Below are positions 54,621 to 63,999 of a stretch of 64,000 nt of DNA, one piece after another. The position numbers were made by a program, and so were the translations under genes. The DNA lies in the NCBI RefSeq assembly GCF_009827595.1, contig NZ_WTYT01000002.1, forward strand, positions 1 through 64,000, read 5' to 3'. The stretch's first letter is position 1, and each line of letters begins with the position of its first letter. This stretch comes from Altericroceibacterium endophyticum (GTDB lineage Bacteria; Pseudomonadota; Alphaproteobacteria; Sphingomonadales; Sphingomonadaceae). The notes under the pieces were generated by a model. It made no database searches. It was not told the DNA's origin and worked only from the letters and a program-made list of their open reading frames with translations.

Positions 54621-54656
54621 CGCAAATAATTCATTTGCGTTGCGAAACATTCGCAA
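54621..54656 (+). promoter_or_regulatory. Two adjacent Fur-like inverted repeats before the PepSY gene
   Basis: CGCAAATAATTCATTTGCG (54621-54639) is a 7-5-7 inverted repeat. TTGCGAA-ACA-TTCGCAA (54640-54656) abuts it. Both resemble alphaproteobacterial Fur boxes (TGCAAAT-type half-sites). They lie 19-54 bases before the ATG of the first iron-locus gene. Confidence 0.65.
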
Positions 54657-54674
54657 CAGAGCCAGCCCGATTTC

Positions 54675-55355
54675 ATGACTGTCGCCACCTCTATCTCGCG
54701 CAGCCCGGCTGACAAGCCACCTAAGGCGCGTGGCCGCAAACGAGGCATTTCCGCATTCTGGATGAAGCAATTCCACACGTGGCATTGGCTTAGCAGCGCG
54801 GTGTGCCTGGTGGGGATGCTGTTATTCGCCATCACCGGAATCACGCTGAATCATTCCAGCTCCATCGAAGCCGACCCGCAGGTTGAATCGGTTGAAACCG
54901 TTCTGCCGGAAACGGCCATGGCCGCGCTTGGCACTGTGCCGGAAGACAGCGATGCTGACACACCCATCCCGCACGCGGTGGCTGAATGGCTGTCCAATGA
55001 TCTGGATATCTCGCTCGCGGGACGCACACCGGAATGGTCTGCGGATGAATTGTACATCCCCCTCCCCCGTGCGGGCGGAGATGGATGGGTGGCAATCGAC
55101 CGGATGAGCGGGGATGTGCTGTATGAAGATACCGACCGCGGCTGGATCTCCTACTTCAATGACCTCCATAAGGGCCGCGACACCGGCACCGCCTGGTCAT
55201 GGTTTATCGACATTTTTGCCGGGGCCTGCGTGGTGTTCAGCCTCACTGGTTTTCTGCTGTTGCAGCTGCACGCACGCCGGCGCCCGATGACATGGCCTAC
55301 CGTAGGCCTCGGGGTGATCATCCCCGTATTCCTCATGATCTTCCTGATGCACTGA
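54675..55355 (+). CDS. PepSY-associated membrane protein (ferric-reductase-like)
   Basis: A 226-residue inner-membrane protein. An N-terminal basic stretch precedes the first helix (FHTWHWLSSAVCLVGMLLFAITGITLNH), then a periplasmic PepSY region (about 65-165), LHKGRDTGTAWSWFIDIFAGACVVFSLTGFLLL, and a last helix. Histidines in FHTWHW, TLNH and LHKG could bind haem. PepSY proteins of this type pass electrons across the membrane. It is the first gene of a Fur-type operon with DUF2271, DUF4198 and ApbE. Confidence 0.88.
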   Translation: MTVATSISRSPADKPPKARGRKRGISAFWMKQFHTWHWLSSAVCLVGMLLFAITGITLNHSSSIEADPQVESVETVLPETAMAALGTVPEDSDADTPIPHAVAEWLSNDLDISLAGRTPEWSADELYIPLPRAGGDGWVAIDRMSGDVLYEDTDRGWISYFNDLHKGRDTGTAWSWFIDIFAGACVVFSLTGFLLLQLHARRRPMTWPTVGLGVIIPVFLMIFLMH

Positions 55356-55371
55356 GCCGAAAGGACTGGAC

Positions 55372-55887
55372 TTGCAGAAATCGCTTATTCTCGTCGCAAC
55401 CACCGGGCTCATCGCCACCCCGGCTGTGGCCGGTGACATGACCGTGACGGTGGAAATTCCGCGTATGCGGGTGGCCGAATATCACAACCCCTATGTTGCC
55501 ATCTGGATCGAGGATTCAGCGGGCAAAGTCGCCTCCACTCTGGACGTCTGGTATGAAGTCGACAAGCGCGGCGGAGAAGGCACCAAATGGCTGGCCGATA
55601 TGCGCACCTGGTGGCGCCGCGCCGGACGGTCGATGAAAATGCCCGCCAACGGCATCAGTGGCCCGACCCAAGCGCCGGGCAAATATACGTTGAAATTCAC
55701 CGAAGGCCGCACGCCGCTACGCAATCTGGCCCCCGGCAATTACAAATTGAGAGTTGAAGCGGCGCGCGAAGTCGGTGGGCGCGAAGTGCTGACAATTCCC
55801 TTCAAATGGCCAGCCAGCGGATCTGTCAGCGGTTCCGCCAAGGGCACGAGCGAGCTCGGCACAGTCACGCTTTCCGGCAAGTCCTGA
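55372..55887 (+). CDS. DUF2271 periplasmic protein, probable flavinylated electron carrier
   Basis: A 171-residue exported protein starting with TTG at 55372, preceded by AAAGGA at a proper distance. The signal ends AVAGD. The DUF2271 domain has VAIWIEDSAGKVASTLDVWYE and KWLADMRTWWR. It carries NGISGPTQAPG at residues 93-103, similar to the [D/N]GxSGA[T/S] site where ApbE attaches FMN to threonine (Thr99 here). With PepSY upstream and ApbE two genes downstream, a flavin-bearing redox role is likely. Confidence 0.85.
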   Translation: MQKSLILVATTGLIATPAVAGDMTVTVEIPRMRVAEYHNPYVAIWIEDSAGKVASTLDVWYEVDKRGGEGTKWLADMRTWWRRAGRSMKMPANGISGPTQAPGKYTLKFTEGRTPLRNLAPGNYKLRVEAAREVGGREVLTIPFKWPASGSVSGSAKGTSELGTVTLSGKS

Positions 55888-55915
55888 GCCAAAACCGATC
55901 TTACGGGAGATAGAT

Positions 55916-56737
55916 ATGTTCAAGAAATCAACCCTCGCCGCCGCCGGCCTGATGCTCGGTCTTTCCACCATGGCCGCCACGCCGGCGCAAGCGCACCGTG
56001 CCTGGTTGCTGCCTTCGATGACAGTGCTTGCCGGGGATGACGAAACCGTCTCCGTCGATGCAGCGATTTCGAACGAATTGTTCGTCTTTGAACATCATGC
56101 CATGCCGCTGGATGATCTGGTGATCACCGGCCCCGATGGAACGCAGGTCGAACCTGCGATCATCGGATCGGGCCGCTATCGCAGCGTGTTTGACGTGCCG
56201 CTGAAAGAACAGGGCACCTACCGCATCGCCATTGCCCGCAATGGCATGATGGGCTTTTACGAATTGAATGGTGAGCGCAAGCGCTGGCGCGGAAGCAAGG
56301 ATGACCTGCCCGGCGCCATTCCCGACGGCGCGACCAATGTCCGCCTGATGGAAACCGCATCACGAACCGAAACTTTCGCCACACTTGGGGCGCCAACGGA
56401 CACCGCACTGCAGCCCAGCGGCGTCGGCCTGGAAATGATTCCCGTCACCCATCCCAACGATCTGGTGGCCACGGAAGCTGCCACCATGCGCTTCGTACTG
56501 GATGGTGAACCGGTTGAGGGCATGGACGTCGAATTCGTCGAAGGCGGCACACGCTACCGCGACAATGCCGGCATTCAAACGCTCACCACCGATGCCAATG
56601 GTGAAGTCAGCCTGATGGCCCCCGAAGCGGGCATGTATTTCATCGAAGCATCGCAGGGCAGCAGGCGCGGCGAACAGACCGACGGTCCTGCACGCCGGGC
56701 ATCCTATACCGCCGTGCTCGAATTCATGCCGCTTTGA
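55916..56737 (+). CDS. DUF4198 periplasmic protein
   Basis: A 273-residue exported protein. The signal ends TPAQA and is followed by HRAWLLPSMTVLAGDDETVSVDAAISN, the DUF4198 (metal-uptake-associated) opening whose N-terminal histidine may bind metal. The C-terminal half is an Ig-like or carboxypeptidase-regulatory beta-sandwich (LTTDANGEVSLMAPEAGMYFIEA). Such proteins often sit in nickel, cobalt or iron loci. ATG 55916 has GGGAGA upstream. It is 28 bases after DUF2271. Confidence 0.88.
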   Translation: MFKKSTLAAAGLMLGLSTMAATPAQAHRAWLLPSMTVLAGDDETVSVDAAISNELFVFEHHAMPLDDLVITGPDGTQVEPAIIGSGRYRSVFDVPLKEQGTYRIAIARNGMMGFYELNGERKRWRGSKDDLPGAIPDGATNVRLMETASRTETFATLGAPTDTALQPSGVGLEMIPVTHPNDLVATEAATMRFVLDGEPVEGMDVEFVEGGTRYRDNAGIQTLTTDANGEVSLMAPEAGMYFIEASQGSRRGEQTDGPARRASYTAVLEFMPL

Positions 56738-56747
56738 TCGCGCAGTT

Positions 56748-57797
56748 TTGAACGAACCGCCATCATCAGGCCACCCGGCCGGCCCGTCGAGCGACAATGT
56801 GGGGGAGGAAGCAGGTGAACTGCTTCTTCCCCCACAGCTTTCGCCTGACAACATCATACCGCTGGATGATGGCACCGCCGTGCATTGGCAGGGTAAAACC
56901 ATGGGCACCGGCTGGGTGCTGCAGGCGGTGCTTCCCCTCACTTGCAACGCGGATGTGGTGCGCCAGGCGGTCGAGCAAAGCTTCGCCTGCGTCATCGCGC
57001 AAATGAGCCAGTGGGAGCCGACTTCGGAATTGAGCCGCTTCAACGCGGCGGCACCGGGTGAAACCATCGCCATTTCAGCGGAGTTTCGTGAGGTGCTGGA
57101 TTGCGCCCTGATGCTGGCGGAAGCGAGTGGCGGCGCGTTTGATCCCACGTTGGGCGAGGCGAGCAATTTCTGGGGCTTTGGAGCCTCTGCACAAGCCGCC
57201 CCCGGTGCAACCCTGGATCATGATCCAACCTGCCAAAGCGGGCACTGGCACAGGCTTCGCAGTGCCTATGATGAGAATGGCCTGACCCAGCCCGGCGGGT
57301 TACAGCTCGATCTATCGGGCATTGCCAAGGGTTTTGCCGTCGATCTGACCACATCTGTGCTCCAAAAGCTGGGTATTCATCATGAGTTGCTGGAAATAGG
57401 CGGCGAGTTTCGCGGGTCTGGTGTGCAACAGGACGGGCTGCCTTGGTGGGTCGATATCGAACAACCTCCTGCTTCCACCTCCGCACACACGCGCATTGGC
57501 CTGACGGGATGGGCGCTGGCCACATCCGGCAATTATCACCGGCGGCGGAGCAATGGAGCCGGTGAAAGCTGGTCACATACGCTGGACCCGGAAACCGGGC
57601 GACCACTGGATGATACGGTCATGTCAGTGTCGGTCCTTCACCCCGGCTGTATGCAGGCCGATGCACTGGCGACAATTTTAGCAGTTCTGGGCCCACAGGC
57701 AGGCATGCAATTTGCGCGAGATCACAAAATTCCTGCGCGCATTGTGACACAGGCTGGCACGGCAAGCAGTCCCGCCTGGCAGGCGTGGTGCGCGTGA
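56748..57797 (+). CDS. apbE: FAD:protein FMN transferase (ApbE)
   Basis: A 349-residue enzyme that transfers FMN from FAD onto threonine or serine of exported proteins. Family marks are [11 protein letters not shown] at about 45, [12 protein letters not shown] at about 97, [17 protein letters not shown] at about 130, [14 protein letters not shown] at about 190, and [10 protein letters not shown] at about 215. The frame starts with TTG at 56748, but no ribosome-binding site is seen and GTG 56799 ([10 protein letters not shown]) is possible. No clear signal peptide. Its partner is probably the DUF2271 protein upstream. Confidence 0.9.
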   Translation: MNEPPSSGHPAGPSSDNVGEEAGELLLPPQLSPDNIIPLDDGTAVHWQGKTMGTGWVLQAVLPLTCNADVVRQAVEQSFACVIAQMSQWEPTSELSRFNAAAPGETIAISAEFREVLDCALMLAEASGGAFDPTLGEASNFWGFGASAQAAPGATLDHDPTCQSGHWHRLRSAYDENGLTQPGGLQLDLSGIAKGFAVDLTTSVLQKLGIHHELLEIGGEFRGSGVQQDGLPWWVDIEQPPASTSAHTRIGLTGWALATSGNYHRRRSNGAGESWSHTLDPETGRPLDDTVMSVSVLHPGCMQADALATILAVLGPQAGMQFARDHKIPARIVTQAGTASSPAWQAWCA

Positions 57798-57828
57798 GCG
57801 GCATAAAGATGAAAGCGAAATCACAGCT

Positions 57829-58512
57829 ATGATGGTCAAAATTCCCGGCGTGTTAACGCAAGAGCAGGTCACGAAAATCCGCGCAGTGATTGATGCGGGG
57901 CCGTGGGTCGACGGCAATGAGACATCGGGCCATCAATCGCGCCTGACCAAACGCAATCAGCAATTGCGCCAGCATTGTGATGCAGCTGCGGAAGCGGGCC
58001 AGATGGTTCTCTCCGCGATCGGCAATACGCCGGAATTCGTCGCCGCCGCCTTGCCGCTGAAAGTCTTCCCCCCGCTCTTCAACCGCTATGAAGGCGGTGA
58101 AGAATTCGGCAATCACGTAGATAACAGCATCCGTCAGGTAAAAGGCACCGAATTTCGGATTCGCAGCGATCTGAGCTGCACGCTCTTTCTGGAAGAGCCG
58201 GATGATTATGAGGGAGGCGAATTGGTGGTGGAGGATTTGTTCGGTGAACATCGGGTAAAACTGTCAGCCGGCGACATGGTTCTGTATCCCGCCTCCAGCC
58301 TGCACCGGGTGACACCGGTTACCAAGGGCGCGCGCACGGCCTCGTTTTTCTGGTTACAAAGCATGGTGCGCGATAATGGCGAGCGTGAGCAGCTCTATCG
58401 GCTGGACCGTTCCATTCGCAATTTAAGCGCGGAAAAGGGTGGCACAGATCCCACCGTTATGGAGCTGACGAACCTCTATCACAATCTGATGCGGCGCTGG
58501 GCAGACGCATAA
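57829..58512 (+). CDS. Fe(II)/2-oxoglutarate PKHD-type hydroxylase (PiuC/YbiX family)
   Basis: A 227-residue dioxygenase. Iron ligands are His96 and Asp98 in GNHVDNS and His159 in SSLHRVTPV; Arg169 binds 2-oxoglutarate. PiuC homologues sit beside catecholate receptors in Pseudomonas and others and are Fur-regulated. Here too it directly precedes a siderophore receptor. The substrate is unknown. Confidence 0.94.
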   Translation: MMVKIPGVLTQEQVTKIRAVIDAGPWVDGNETSGHQSRLTKRNQQLRQHCDAAAEAGQMVLSAIGNTPEFVAAALPLKVFPPLFNRYEGGEEFGNHVDNSIRQVKGTEFRIRSDLSCTLFLEEPDDYEGGELVVEDLFGEHRVKLSAGDMVLYPASSLHRVTPVTKGARTASFFWLQSMVRDNGEREQLYRLDRSIRNLSAEKGGTDPTVMELTNLYHNLMRRWADA

Positions 58513-58578
58513 ACAGCGCCGAGGGCATCGCCATTCGCCGGTCATTGAGCGACAGGTCGCCGTCAATCAACAGTAATA

Positions 58579-58628
58579 TTGCAAACTATTCGCATTATAC
58601 TTGACCTTTTGCGATCGATTCGTAATAG
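58579..58628 (+). promoter_or_regulatory. Fur-like box and promoter of the siderophore receptor
   Basis: TGCAAACTATTCGCA (58580-58594) is a Fur-like inverted repeat. TTGACC (58601-58606), a 16-base spacer and TAATAG (58623-58628) form the promoter, so a bound Fur dimer would cover the -35 side. Confidence 0.65.
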
Positions 58629-58658
58629 CGCCCCACATAGCAACACATGGGGAATTTC

Positions 58659-60872
58659 GTGAAATCAGATCGTTCCAATCGCAACGCGGCAAGCTTCATC
58701 GCGCTCGGCTGTGTCGGCTTCATTGCCAGTGCGCCAATGGCAGCGCAGGCACAGGAAGAGGCCACGCGTCTTGAAGGCGTTACCGTTACGGATTCGGCCA
58801 TTTCAGAAGGCTATGGCGCGGCGGAAGTCTCCTCGCCCAAATCCACGGCCCCGCTGCTCGACACGCCGCGCACCGTGAACGTCATTACCGAGGAAGTTCT
58901 GCAGGATACAGCCAGCTTCAGCTTCGAAGAAGCCTTGCGCACAGTCCCCGGCATCACACTGGGTGCAGGTGAAGGCGGAGTGGCAAGCGCCGACATTCCC
59001 TTCATTCGCGGTATTGACGCCACGGGTGACGTGTTCGTTGACGGGGCCCGCGATGTTGGCTCCCAGACACGCGATACTTTCTCGCTTGAAGCACTCGAAG
59101 TGGCCAAAGGGCCAAGCTCCGCTTTCGGAGGCCGCGGCACGGCAGCTGGTGCCATCAACCTGATTACCAAAACCGCCCGCGCCGGTAATTTTGGCAGCGG
59201 CGACGTAACCGTTGGAACCGAGAATTTTGTTCGCGCGACAGCCGATGCCAATGTTGATCTGGGCAATGGCATCGCCATGCGCATGGTCGGCATGGTGCAG
59301 GATGCCGATGTTGCCGGACGCGATGAAGTCTATGACAATCGCTGGGGCGTGATGCCATCGATCACCTTTGGCGTGGGCAGCGACATCTCTGCATCATTCA
59401 CCTATTATCACTATGAAACCGATGCGATGCCAGATTACGGCCTGCCACTAACCGGCAGTTTCGGAACAGTGCGCCGACCAGCCGACACTGACCCTGACAA
59501 TTTTTACGGGCTCGTCGATCGCGATTTTCAGGACACGAAGACCGATGCGGTGACGATGCAGTTGGATGCTTATCTTGGCAGCGGCATCACCTTGTCCAAC
59601 ACCACCCGCTACAACCGCAACACCAATCACTATGTCGTGACCAATCCGGATGACAGCAAGGGTAATGTGGTTGACGGCAATGTCTATCGCGGCACGAAAT
59701 CGCGCGGTTCGCTGAATGATGGCTGGACCAGCAACACCAATCTGTCGGCATTGTTCGAAACCGGCAGCATTGAGCACAGCCTGTCGGGCGGTTTTGAATT
59801 TTCGATCTCGGACAGCACCAATCGCGGCTATTCCGTCAATTCCCTGGTCGATGGCGTCAATTCATGCCCCGATGCAGCCTTCGCCAGCGGCGATTGCACC
59901 ACGCTCGACAATCCCGATCCCAATGACGCCTGGACCGGCAATGTTACGCGCAGCACACGCGCCCCTTCAGTGGCAAGCGCCGATGAATACAGCCTCTATC
60001 TGTTCGACACGGTCACGCTGACGCCGCAATTCCTGCTGAATGGCGGAATTCGCTGGACCAGTTTCAAGGCGACTGGTGCTGGTGCAGGCCGCGGGGGCGC
60101 CTACGATGCAAAAAATAAGGGCGATTATTTCACCTGGCAGGGCGGTGCGATCTTCAAACCGTCTGAACAGACGAGCCTGTACGCGTCCTATGCCAATTCC
60201 AAGACTCCTCCCGGCGCAACGGTTGGCGAAGGTGCCGAGAATATCGGTGGCGGCGATGATCTGCTGAAACCACAAGCCTATGAAAACTGGGAAGTGGGCG
60301 CAAAGGCAGAGTTGTTCGACGGCAATCTGCTCCTGTCCGGTGCCTTGTACCGGGTCGACCGCGACAATGTCTTGGAAATCACGGATGATAGCGTGGACAG
60401 CTACGAAGCTGGCCGGCTGCAGGGAATTGAACTGAGTGCCGCGGGACAGATAGGCCCCGTCTCTCTGGTGGCTGGTTACACGCTGGTCGACAGCGAGATC
60501 CGAGATGATGCAGTCTTGCATGACGACGATCCCAGCAATGACAGCGAATCCACCGTCGGCAACACCCTTCCCCAGACGCCGAAGCATAATTTCTCGGCCA
60601 CTGTGGATTGGGAAGTCACCCCGGCATTCAGCATTGGTGGCGGTGCCTATGGCGCGTCCAAGCGCTATGCCGATGGAAAGAACCTGGTCTCTTCGGACGG
60701 TTATGTTCGCTTCGATGCCCATGCCGCCTATCAGATCAACGAAACGGTCGGTTTGCGGCTTAATGTCCAGAATATCGGCGACAAGCGCTATATCGTGAAA
60801 TTGCGGAACCCGCATTTCGCGGTACCAGCGGCTGGACGGCGCGCTCTGGTCACGCTGACTGCGCGCTATTAA
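58659..60872 (+). CDS. TonB-dependent siderophore receptor (catecholate type)
   Basis: A receptor of about 737 residues. The signal ends AAQAQ, then a TonB box in RLEGVTVTDSA, plug with FIRGIDATGDVFVDGARDVGSQTRDTFSLE and KGPSSAFGGRGTAAGAINLITK, barrel ending RRALVTLTARY. It resembles Fiu/PiuA receptors for monomeric catecholates. GTG 58659 is preferred as start because GGGGAA lies 6 bases upstream; ATG 58647 has no site. It lies beside PKHD hydroxylase and TonB, as in other Fur-regulated clusters. Confidence 0.95.
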   Translation: MKSDRSNRNAASFIALGCVGFIASAPMAAQAQEEATRLEGVTVTDSAISEGYGAAEVSSPKSTAPLLDTPRTVNVITEEVLQDTASFSFEEALRTVPGITLGAGEGGVASADIPFIRGIDATGDVFVDGARDVGSQTRDTFSLEALEVAKGPSSAFGGRGTAAGAINLITKTARAGNFGSGDVTVGTENFVRATADANVDLGNGIAMRMVGMVQDADVAGRDEVYDNRWGVMPSITFGVGSDISASFTYYHYETDAMPDYGLPLTGSFGTVRRPADTDPDNFYGLVDRDFQDTKTDAVTMQLDAYLGSGITLSNTTRYNRNTNHYVVTNPDDSKGNVVDGNVYRGTKSRGSLNDGWTSNTNLSALFETGSIEHSLSGGFEFSISDSTNRGYSVNSLVDGVNSCPDAAFASGDCTTLDNPDPNDAWTGNVTRSTRAPSVASADEYSLYLFDTVTLTPQFLLNGGIRWTSFKATGAGAGRGGAYDAKNKGDYFTWQGGAIFKPSEQTSLYASYANSKTPPGATVGEGAENIGGGDDLLKPQAYENWEVGAKAELFDGNLLLSGALYRVDRDNVLEITDDSVDSYEAGRLQGIELSAAGQIGPVSLVAGYTLVDSEIRDDAVLHDDDPSNDSESTVGNTLPQTPKHNFSATVDWEVTPAFSIGGGAYGASKRYADGKNLVSSDGYVRFDAHAAYQINETVGLRLNVQNIGDKRYIVKLRNPHFAVPAAGRRALVTLTARY

Positions 60873-60938
60873 GAGCAAATCAGCCGCCCCATCTGATCAT
60901 GACTTGCAATAACACCTACAACAAAGGATGATGCGAGT

Positions 60939-61721
60939 ATGGATGGGGCGGTTCTGATGCGTGAGTCACAATTCGAAAGATCGTCGGATATTTATTCCGA
61001 TTGGGACATGGAGGGCAGCGATGGCGCGCCCTCCATTTCTTCCGGCATGGAGGCGCCCCTCGCCCGCTCCGCCTATGAGCCGGGCAAGCCGCGCAAAACC
61101 GTCATCATCGGCGTCATTGCGCTGCATGTGGTGCTGATCGCCTTGGCCGCAACCATGCATTTTGAACAGCAGCGGCGCGACCGGATCGAACAGTTGACGA
61201 CATTCTCCGTGTCATCGCCTCCACCTCCGCCGCAGCCTGCTCCCGCTGAGCCGGTCGTGGCTCAGCCCGCAGTCCCGATCGCCGCGCCCAAGCCGTCGAT
61301 CACCCTGCCCCGCGAAAACCGTCAGCCGCAGACCGTTGCTCTGACGGAAATGCCAATTGCTGCGCCTATCGCGCCGGCAATTACCAATGCCCCGGCTGTC
61401 AAAGTGGCAACGCCGCCCAGCGACGGCGTGGCAGCGCCCATTACACCGCCCGATTTCTCCGCCGGACAGTTGAATAATCCGGGACCAGCCTATCCCTATA
61501 AATCGCGCAAAGCGCATGAGCAGGGCGTGGTTTTACTGAAGGTTCTGGTCAGCACGGATGGCCGCGCCAAGACATTGCAGATTCAGGAATCCAGCGGGTT
61601 CGGACGGCTCGATCGCGAAGCCATGAAAACCGTCCGCAAATGGCGATTCGTCCCCGCCAGTCAGGCAGGAAAGCCGCGCGAAGCATGGGTATTGGTACCG
61701 GTGACGTTCTCGCTCGGCTGA
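60939..61721 (+). CDS. tonB: Energy transducer TonB
   Basis: A 260-residue protein. A cytoplasmic N-terminal tail of about 52 residues precedes the membrane anchor (VIIGVIALHVVLIALAATMHF, with the His used by TonB), a proline-rich periplasmic spacer (about 95-185), and a C-terminal TonB domain (YPYKSRKAHEQGVVLLKVLV, LDREAMKTVRKWRFVPA). The long N-terminal tail is unusual compared with E. coli TonB. exbB and exbD are not in the window. Confidence 0.93.
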   Translation: MDGAVLMRESQFERSSDIYSDWDMEGSDGAPSISSGMEAPLARSAYEPGKPRKTVIIGVIALHVVLIALAATMHFEQQRRDRIEQLTTFSVSSPPPPPQPAPAEPVVAQPAVPIAAPKPSITLPRENRQPQTVALTEMPIAAPIAPAITNAPAVKVATPPSDGVAAPITPPDFSAGQLNNPGPAYPYKSRKAHEQGVVLLKVLVSTDGRAKTLQIQESSGFGRLDREAMKTVRKWRFVPASQAGKPREAWVLVPVTFSLG

Positions 61722-61891
61722 TGGCATAATGGCCGCTTGCGCGTCACTTCGAAATTGCGCGAACAAGACGCGGCCGACTTTGGACATATGGATATTGTGG
61801 ATCTCGGCGCCCGTGAGGGGCACCCGCCCCTGAAACCTGCTTCCTGCAAAGCTGACTTCTCACCGGGCAATCAGCCAGCTATTGGCTGACT

Positions 61892-62878
61892 ATGTCGCAA
61901 AACATTCAGATTCTCGCCACAGGTGGCACCATCGCCGGGCGCTCCAGCTCAGCCACGGATAAGTCATACGCCGCCGGGTCAATCGGCGTGGATGCGCTGC
62001 TGGATGAGGCGCGCAATCTGGGGCTGCCTTTCTCCCTTGAAGGGGAGCAGGTCTGTTCGGTTGGATCACAGGATATTGGCCGGCCGCATTGGCAGGCGCT
62101 GCATGAGGCGCTGATACGCTGCGAGAGCGATGCGGCGGTGGATGGCGTTGTGATCACCCATGGGACCGACACGGCTGAAGAAACGGCATTCCTGCTGGAT
62201 CTCACGCATCAGTTCACAAAACCGGTCGTGCTAACTGGCGCCATGCGGCCACCGGGTGTGCTGGGAAGCGAAGGCGCACGTAATCTCGCCAATGCCCTGG
62301 GACTGGCGAGCGATCCGTATTCTGCGGGTCGCGGTGTTTTGGTGGTGATGTCTGACCATGCTTATGCTGCGCGCGATATTCGCAAATGCGCCACGCAGGG
62401 AGTCGCCGCCTTCGACGGATTCCCGCGCGGTCCGCTGGCGGCGCTCTCCCCCGCGGGCGCCGAATGGCTCTGCCCGCCTGTCATGCCGCCTCTGGCCGGC
62501 CGTTTCCCTTGGCCGAAAGAGCTGCCGCTGGTGGATGTCATCTATGGGCAAGCCAACATGGACTGCCGGCTGATCAATGCCGCGATAGAAAGCGGGGCAA
62601 AGGGGCTGGTCCTTGCCGGTGTCGGGCAAGGAAATGCGCCGCAATCCGTGCTCGAGCGATTGTCCGAGCTGGTGAGCGGCAAGATACCCGTGGTGCGCGC
62701 CAGCCGGGTGAATGAGGGCTTTGTCGAACGCAATGTCGAAGTGGCGGACGATGCCTATGGCTTCATTGCCGCCCGCACTTTTTCACCGCAAAAGGCGCGC
62801 CTGTTGCTGCAATTGCAGATTGCTGCCCGAATGGATGACACGGCCGCCTGTCAGGCGATGTTCGACCAGATCCAATAG
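61892..62878 (+). CDS. L-asparaginase
   Basis: A 328-residue homologue of the asparaginase/glutaminase family, which hydrolyses asparagine to aspartate and ammonia. Catalytic Thr13 is in ATGGTIAG; Thr92 and Asp93 are in VITHGTDTAEET. IRKCATQGVAAF probably holds the catalytic lysine. The family's C-terminal domain follows. No signal peptide is seen, so it is cytosolic. It is a single gene. Confidence 0.93.
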   Translation: MSQNIQILATGGTIAGRSSSATDKSYAAGSIGVDALLDEARNLGLPFSLEGEQVCSVGSQDIGRPHWQALHEALIRCESDAAVDGVVITHGTDTAEETAFLLDLTHQFTKPVVLTGAMRPPGVLGSEGARNLANALGLASDPYSAGRGVLVVMSDHAYAARDIRKCATQGVAAFDGFPRGPLAALSPAGAEWLCPPVMPPLAGRFPWPKELPLVDVIYGQANMDCRLINAAIESGAKGLVLAGVGQGNAPQSVLERLSELVSGKIPVVRASRVNEGFVERNVEVADDAYGFIAARTFSPQKARLLLQLQIAARMDDTAACQAMFDQIQ

Positions 62879-62965
62879 ACACGGCACCCTCTGGATTCCT
62901 CTCCTAATCCACGCATGATCAAAAGGCCATGCGCGCCTGACAGGCCGCAAACCTGACAAATCAGA

Positions 62966-63910
62966 TCAGATGAGGCTGCCGCCAATCTGCTGATCCGCGA
63001 AGTAACAGGCCATGGCATCGGCCGCCTTATCGCTAAGATCGATAAAGGCCCGGCGTTTGTCCTGATCATCCGCCACGCGCTGCAGCCAGCCTGACTCGGT
63101 CATCTGACTGATCCAGCGCAGAGCCGTGGTGGGCGGCACATCGGCCGCGATACAAAGCGACGTCACCGATACGCGCTGGTGCTCAACCCGCGCAGCAGTC
63201 AGATCCAGCAGCATATCCCAGGCCGGATCGGCAAACAGGCCGGCATCGAAGAAGCGCGCCCGCGCCTGCCGTTGCTGGATAATCTGCCGCACCAGTCGGG
63301 CATCGGGCAAAGCGGGGCGCTGGGCACGGCCTGCCTTTTTCCCTGCCTCGGCCTCCCCAAATGAAAAGGCACTGTTTGTGTGATCCGCTTGCGGAGCCGG
63401 GAGCCCGAATTGATCAAGCCGCTGCGCCAGTCCGGTAACTTCCTCGCTCAGCCGCAGCAATGTCATACGGTCATGTTCAGACCATTCACGCACGCCGGAC
63501 ATGCGCCAGTCAGCCAGCGCCTGCCCCATGGCGACAATGCGCTCCGCCCGGCCCGCTTCCACCAGCATTTGCGGGTCAGACTGGTCCACACAGGCGAACA
63601 CGTCGTTCAGAGCTGCCAGACTGGTCGATATGAGCAACCGCGCACCGCTGCGCTGCGCATACATATCCATCTCTGCCAAGCTCGCCAGCCGCATGGCGTC
63701 AATTTCCGGGCAATCGATAAAGATGATTTCACCCAATCGAGCCCCCAGCATCTCTCGCAGAGAGCTTAAGGGCCCGGAATGGCTGACAGACAAACCCGCC
63801 GAATCGCAATCTTCCTGCAATTGGTGGCGAATATCGGCGCGATCAGCAAAGATCGAGCAGCCAACAGAAGCCTGCCCATCATGCGTCTGATAGATCAGTT
63901 CACCACCCAT
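62966..63910 (-). CDS. Winged-helix regulator with receiver-like N-terminal domain
   Basis: A 314-residue protein. Residues about 1-125 have the alternating strand/helix pattern of a response-regulator fold (CSIFADRADIRHQLQ, EIIFIDCPEIDAM, ARLLISTSLAALN), but the usual acidic pocket and lysine are not clear. Residues about 230-305 form a MarR-like winged helix (SVTSLCIAADVPPTTALRWISQMTESGWLQRVADDQDKRRAFIDLS). ATG 63910 has GGAG upstream. It converges with the asparaginase gene. The target is unknown. Confidence 0.8.
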   Translation of the reverse strand: MGGELIYQTHDGQASVGCSIFADRADIRHQLQEDCDSAGLSVSHSGPLSSLREMLGARLGEIIFIDCPEIDAMRLASLAEMDMYAQRSGARLLISTSLAALNDVFACVDQSDPQMLVEAGRAERIVAMGQALADWRMSGVREWSEHDRMTLLRLSEEVTGLAQRLDQFGLPAPQADHTNSAFSFGEAEAGKKAGRAQRPALPDARLVRQIIQQRQARARFFDAGLFADPAWDMLLDLTAARVEHQRVSVTSLCIAADVPPTTALRWISQMTESGWLQRVADDQDKRRAFIDLSDKAADAMACYFADQQIGGSLI

Positions 63911-63972
63911 TACTTGCTCCCCCTTGCCAAAACAGCACGAGGAACAGGATGAGAACAAATACCTATTGAGTC

Positions 63973-63999
63973 AAGGTGGCCCCATTTCGGAGCCACCTT
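63973..63999. terminator. Terminator-like hairpin at the right edge
   Basis: AAGGTGGC (63973-63980) pairs with GCCACCTT (63992-63999) and is followed by TT at the window end. It probably terminates a gene beyond the window or the one transcribed toward it. Confidence 0.55.
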
